Shown piece by piece: positions 4,944 through 6,758 of a DNA stretch of 6,758 nt. Both the position numbers and the translations under genes were made by a program. This stretch comes from Clostridiales bacterium (GTDB taxonomy: Bacteria; Bacillota; Clostridia; Christensenellales; Aristaeellaceae): the NCBI GenBank assembly GCA_019409045.1, contig DXVG01000098.1, positions 1-6,758 on the forward strand, written 5' to 3'. Each line of letters opens with the position of its first letter. Position 1 is the first letter of the stretch. A model generated the notes under the pieces. It was not told where the DNA came from, did not search any database, and was given only the letters and a program-made list of their open reading frames with translations.

Positions 4944-5966
4944 TTGGAAAATCAGCTTCGTCAGATTCGGGAAAACACGCTCGCGCGCCTTGCCGAAGCG
5001 GCGGACAGCGCGGCGCTGGAGCAGCTTCGCGTAAGCGTGCTGGGCAAAAAGGGAGAGCTCACCGGCATACTGCGCGGCATGGGCAAATTGCCCGCCGATC
5101 AGCGCCCGCGCATGGGCCAGATGGTCAACCAGACGCGCGCGGACATCGAGGCGGCGCTGGAGGCGCGCGCTGCCGAGCTGCGCGAGGGCGAGAAGCTGTC
5201 CCGCCTCGCACGCGAGACCATCGACGTCACCGTGCCGGTCGCCCCGCGCTCCGCGGGCGCGTTGCACCCGATGAACACCATCCTCGAGGAGCTCGAGGAC
5301 ATATTCATCGGCATGGGCTACGAGATCGTCGAGGGCCCGGAGGTCGAGTACGACCACTACAACTTCGAGCTTCTGAACCTGCCGAAGAACCACCCCGCGC
5401 GCGACGCGCAGGATACGTTCTACATCGACGACAATATCGTGCTGCGCACGCACACATCGCCCGTGCAGGCGCGCATCATGACCACGCGCAAGCCGCCGAT
5501 CCGCATCGTGTGCCCGGGCCGCGTGTACCGCGCCGACGAGGCCGACGCCACGCACTCGCCGGTGTTTCACCAGATGGAGGGCCTGGTCATCGACGAAAAC
5601 GTGACGATGGGCGACCTCAAGGGCACGCTCGACGCCTTTGCCGCGCGCCTGTTCGGCGAGGGCGTGACCACGCGCTTCCGCCCGTCGTTCTTCCCGTTCA
5701 CGGAGCCCTCGGCGGAGGTGGACCTCACCTGCGCCAACTGCCACGGCCAGGGCTGCCGCATGTGCAAGGGCACGGGCTGGATCGAGGTGCTCGGCGCGGG
5801 CATGGTCAACCCCAAGGTGCTTGAGATGTGCGGCATCGACTCCCGCAGATACACCGGCTTTGCCTTCGGCATAGGGCTTGAGCGCATCGCGCTGCTCAAG
5901 TACAACATCCCCAATCTCAGGCTCATGTACGAAAACGACCTGCGCTTCCTGACGCAGTTCCGGTAA
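4944..5966 (+). CDS. pheS: Phenylalanyl-tRNA synthetase alpha subunit
   Basis: This is the catalytic subunit of the alpha2-beta2 class II synthetase that charges tRNA-Phe with phenylalanine in the cytosol. The 340 residues match the usual bacterial length. The N-terminal coiled-coil tRNA-binding arm spans about 1-90. The class II core starts at HPMNTILEELEDIFIGMGY (108-126, motif 1). Motif 2 includes RIVCPGRVYRADEADATHSP (187-206) and FHQMEG (208-213). A Cys cluster (263, 266, 271, 274; CANCHGQGCRMCKGTGW) is as in many Bacillota. Motif 3 GFAFGIGLERIALLKY (305-320) contains Ala307, the residue equivalent to the E. coli pocket Ala294. The start is TTG at 4944-4946 with AAGGAG eight bases upstream; the nearby ATG at 4937 is out of frame. 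Expression is governed by the T-box leader. pheT follows after 13 bases. Confidence 0.97.
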   Translation: MENQLRQIRENTLARLAEAADSAALEQLRVSVLGKKGELTGILRGMGKLPADQRPRMGQMVNQTRADIEAALEARAAELREGEKLSRLARETIDVTVPVAPRSAGALHPMNTILEELEDIFIGMGYEIVEGPEVEYDHYNFELLNLPKNHPARDAQDTFYIDDNIVLRTHTSPVQARIMTTRKPPIRIVCPGRVYRADEADATHSPVFHQMEGLVIDENVTMGDLKGTLDAFAARLFGEGVTTRFRPSFFPFTEPSAEVDLTCANCHGQGCRMCKGTGWIEVLGAGMVNPKVLEMCGIDSRRYTGFAFGIGLERIALLKYNIPNLRLMYENDLRFLTQFR

Positions 5967-5979
5967 GGAGGGCGACGGC

Positions 5980-6758
5980 ATGAAGATACCGATGAAATGG
6001 CTTCGGGAGTATGTGGATATAGACATGCCCGCGCAGCAGTACGCGCGGCGCATGGTCATGACCGGCACGGCCGTCGAGGGCGTGGAGACCACCGGCACGC
6101 AGTTCGAGGGCGTCGTGGTGGGCCGCGTGCTCAGCTGCGAGGATCACCCCAATAGCGACCATCTGCATGTGTGCAGCGTGGACGTGGGCGGCGAGGCGCC
6201 GCTGCAGATCGTCTGCGGCGCGCCGAACGTGGCCGCGGGCCAGCTCGTGCCCGTGGCGCTGGAGGGCGCGCGCCTGCCCGGCGGCAAGATCAAGCGCGGC
6301 AAGCTGCGCGGCGTGGAGAGCCAGGGCATGATCTGCTCCGGGCCGGAGCTGGACGTGCCCGAGGGGCTGTATCCGCATGTGGGCGATGCGGGCATACTGG
6401 TGTTTCAGGAGCAGTACGCGCCCGGAACGGACGTCAAGGAGGTCTTTGGCCTCGGCGACGACGTGGTGGACTACGAGATACTCGCCAACCGCCCGGACTG
6501 TCTGAGCGTGTGGGGCATCGCGCGCGAGAGCGCGGCGGTGCTGGCTAAGCACTGCGTCATGCCCGAGATAGAGGTCGTCGAGGACGGCGAGGGTGCGTTT
6601 GAGGACTATGCCGCCGTGCGCGTGGAGGACGCCGAGAAGTGCCCCCGCTACTGCGCGCGCGTGATCACCGACGTGCAGATCGGCCCCTCGCCCAAGTGGA
6701 TGCGCGAATACCTCTACGGCGCGGGCGTGCGGCCCATCAACAACATCGTGGACATCAC
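5980..6758 (+). CDS. pheT: Phenylalanyl-tRNA synthetase beta subunit, N-terminal part
   Basis: This is the beta subunit that pairs with PheS, binds tRNA-Phe and edits mischarged tyrosine. Only the first 259 codons (plus two bases) lie in the window; the whole protein is usually about 800 residues, so the truncation is the window edge and not damage. The protein opens with MKIPMKWLREYVDI. It then has an EMAP-like OB-fold tRNA-binding domain (about 42-150) with HPNSDHLHVCSVDVG (56-70) and CGAPNVAAGQLVPVA (79-93), and the hallmark NRPDCLSVWGIARE (170-183). The B3/B4 editing domain begins near 211, with RPINNIVDI (251-259) at the edge. The ATG at 5980 has AAGGAGGG seven bases upstream, overlapping the pheS stop, which indicates a tight operon. 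The frame stays open with no stop to the end. Confidence 0.97.
   Translation, partial: MKIPMKWLREYVDIDMPAQQYARRMVMTGTAVEGVETTGTQFEGVVVGRVLSCEDHPNSDHLHVCSVDVGGEAPLQIVCGAPNVAAGQLVPVALEGARLPGGKIKRGKLRGVESQGMICSGPELDVPEGLYPHVGDAGILVFQEQYAPGTDVKEVFGLGDDVVDYEILANRPDCLSVWGIARESAAVLAKHCVMPEIEVVEDGEGAFEDYAAVRVEDAEKCPRYCARVITDVQIGPSPKWMREYLYGAGVRPINNIVDI

Noticed and set aside
4095..6098. Open frame of 667 codons on the minus strand across the membrane protein gene, T-box, pheS and start of pheT
   Set aside because: It lies antisense to confidently identified genes, has low-complexity Arg/Ala/His-rich content with no family motif, and is an expected by-product of high GC content.
1..6758. CRISPR arrays, insertion sequences, tRNA or rRNA genes, phage genes
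   Set aside because: No spaced direct repeats, transposase motifs, tRNA-like folds or phage-type genes were seen on either strand by reading.

Overview
The window is GC-rich bacterial chromosome with strong AGGAGG-type ribosome binding sites, tight gene spacing and a phenylalanine T-box riboswitch ahead of pheST. Together these suggest a high-GC member of the Bacillota (Clostridia-like, for example the Christensenellales/Oscillospirales range). The phylum is inferred from the T-box, the SD style and the protein families; I cannot name the species.

Layout: the two halves are divergent and meet at about 4050-4072. The left half is read on the minus strand. It starts from a near-consensus sigma-70-type promoter (4021-4049) and runs through an XRE-cupin regulator (3432-3986), an AMP-forming acyl-CoA synthetase (1751-3412) and an unaccompanied PTS_EIIC_2-type membrane transporter (673-1716). 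A strong composite rho-independent terminator (616-663) ends the run. Gaps between these three genes are 19 and 34 bases, so they look like one operon. Beyond the terminator lies a small DUF3788-type gene (133-546), then a non-coding end (1-132) with two marked inverted repeats.

The right half is read on the plus strand. A second near-consensus promoter (4073-4101) drives a small four-helix membrane protein of unknown function (4161-4610). A separate promoter with an extended -10 (4636-4664) follows. It drives a complete T-box leader (about 4671-4906) with a UUC specifier, a UGGU acceptor-pairing bulge, and an antiterminator that excludes the terminator. Downstream are pheS (4944-5966, TTG start) and the first 259 codons of pheT, cut by the window edge.

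How the parts work together: pheS and pheT encode the two subunits of phenylalanyl-tRNA synthetase, with uncharged tRNA-Phe sensed by the leader RNA. On the other side, a ligand-sensing regulator, an acyl-acid ligase and a membrane carrier form a plausible small-molecule uptake-and-activation unit whose substrate is unknown. A short AT-rich inverted repeat lies exactly midway between the two divergent -35 boxes and is the best candidate operator. The least understood part of the window is this regulator-ligase-transporter operon and its divergent membrane-protein neighbour.
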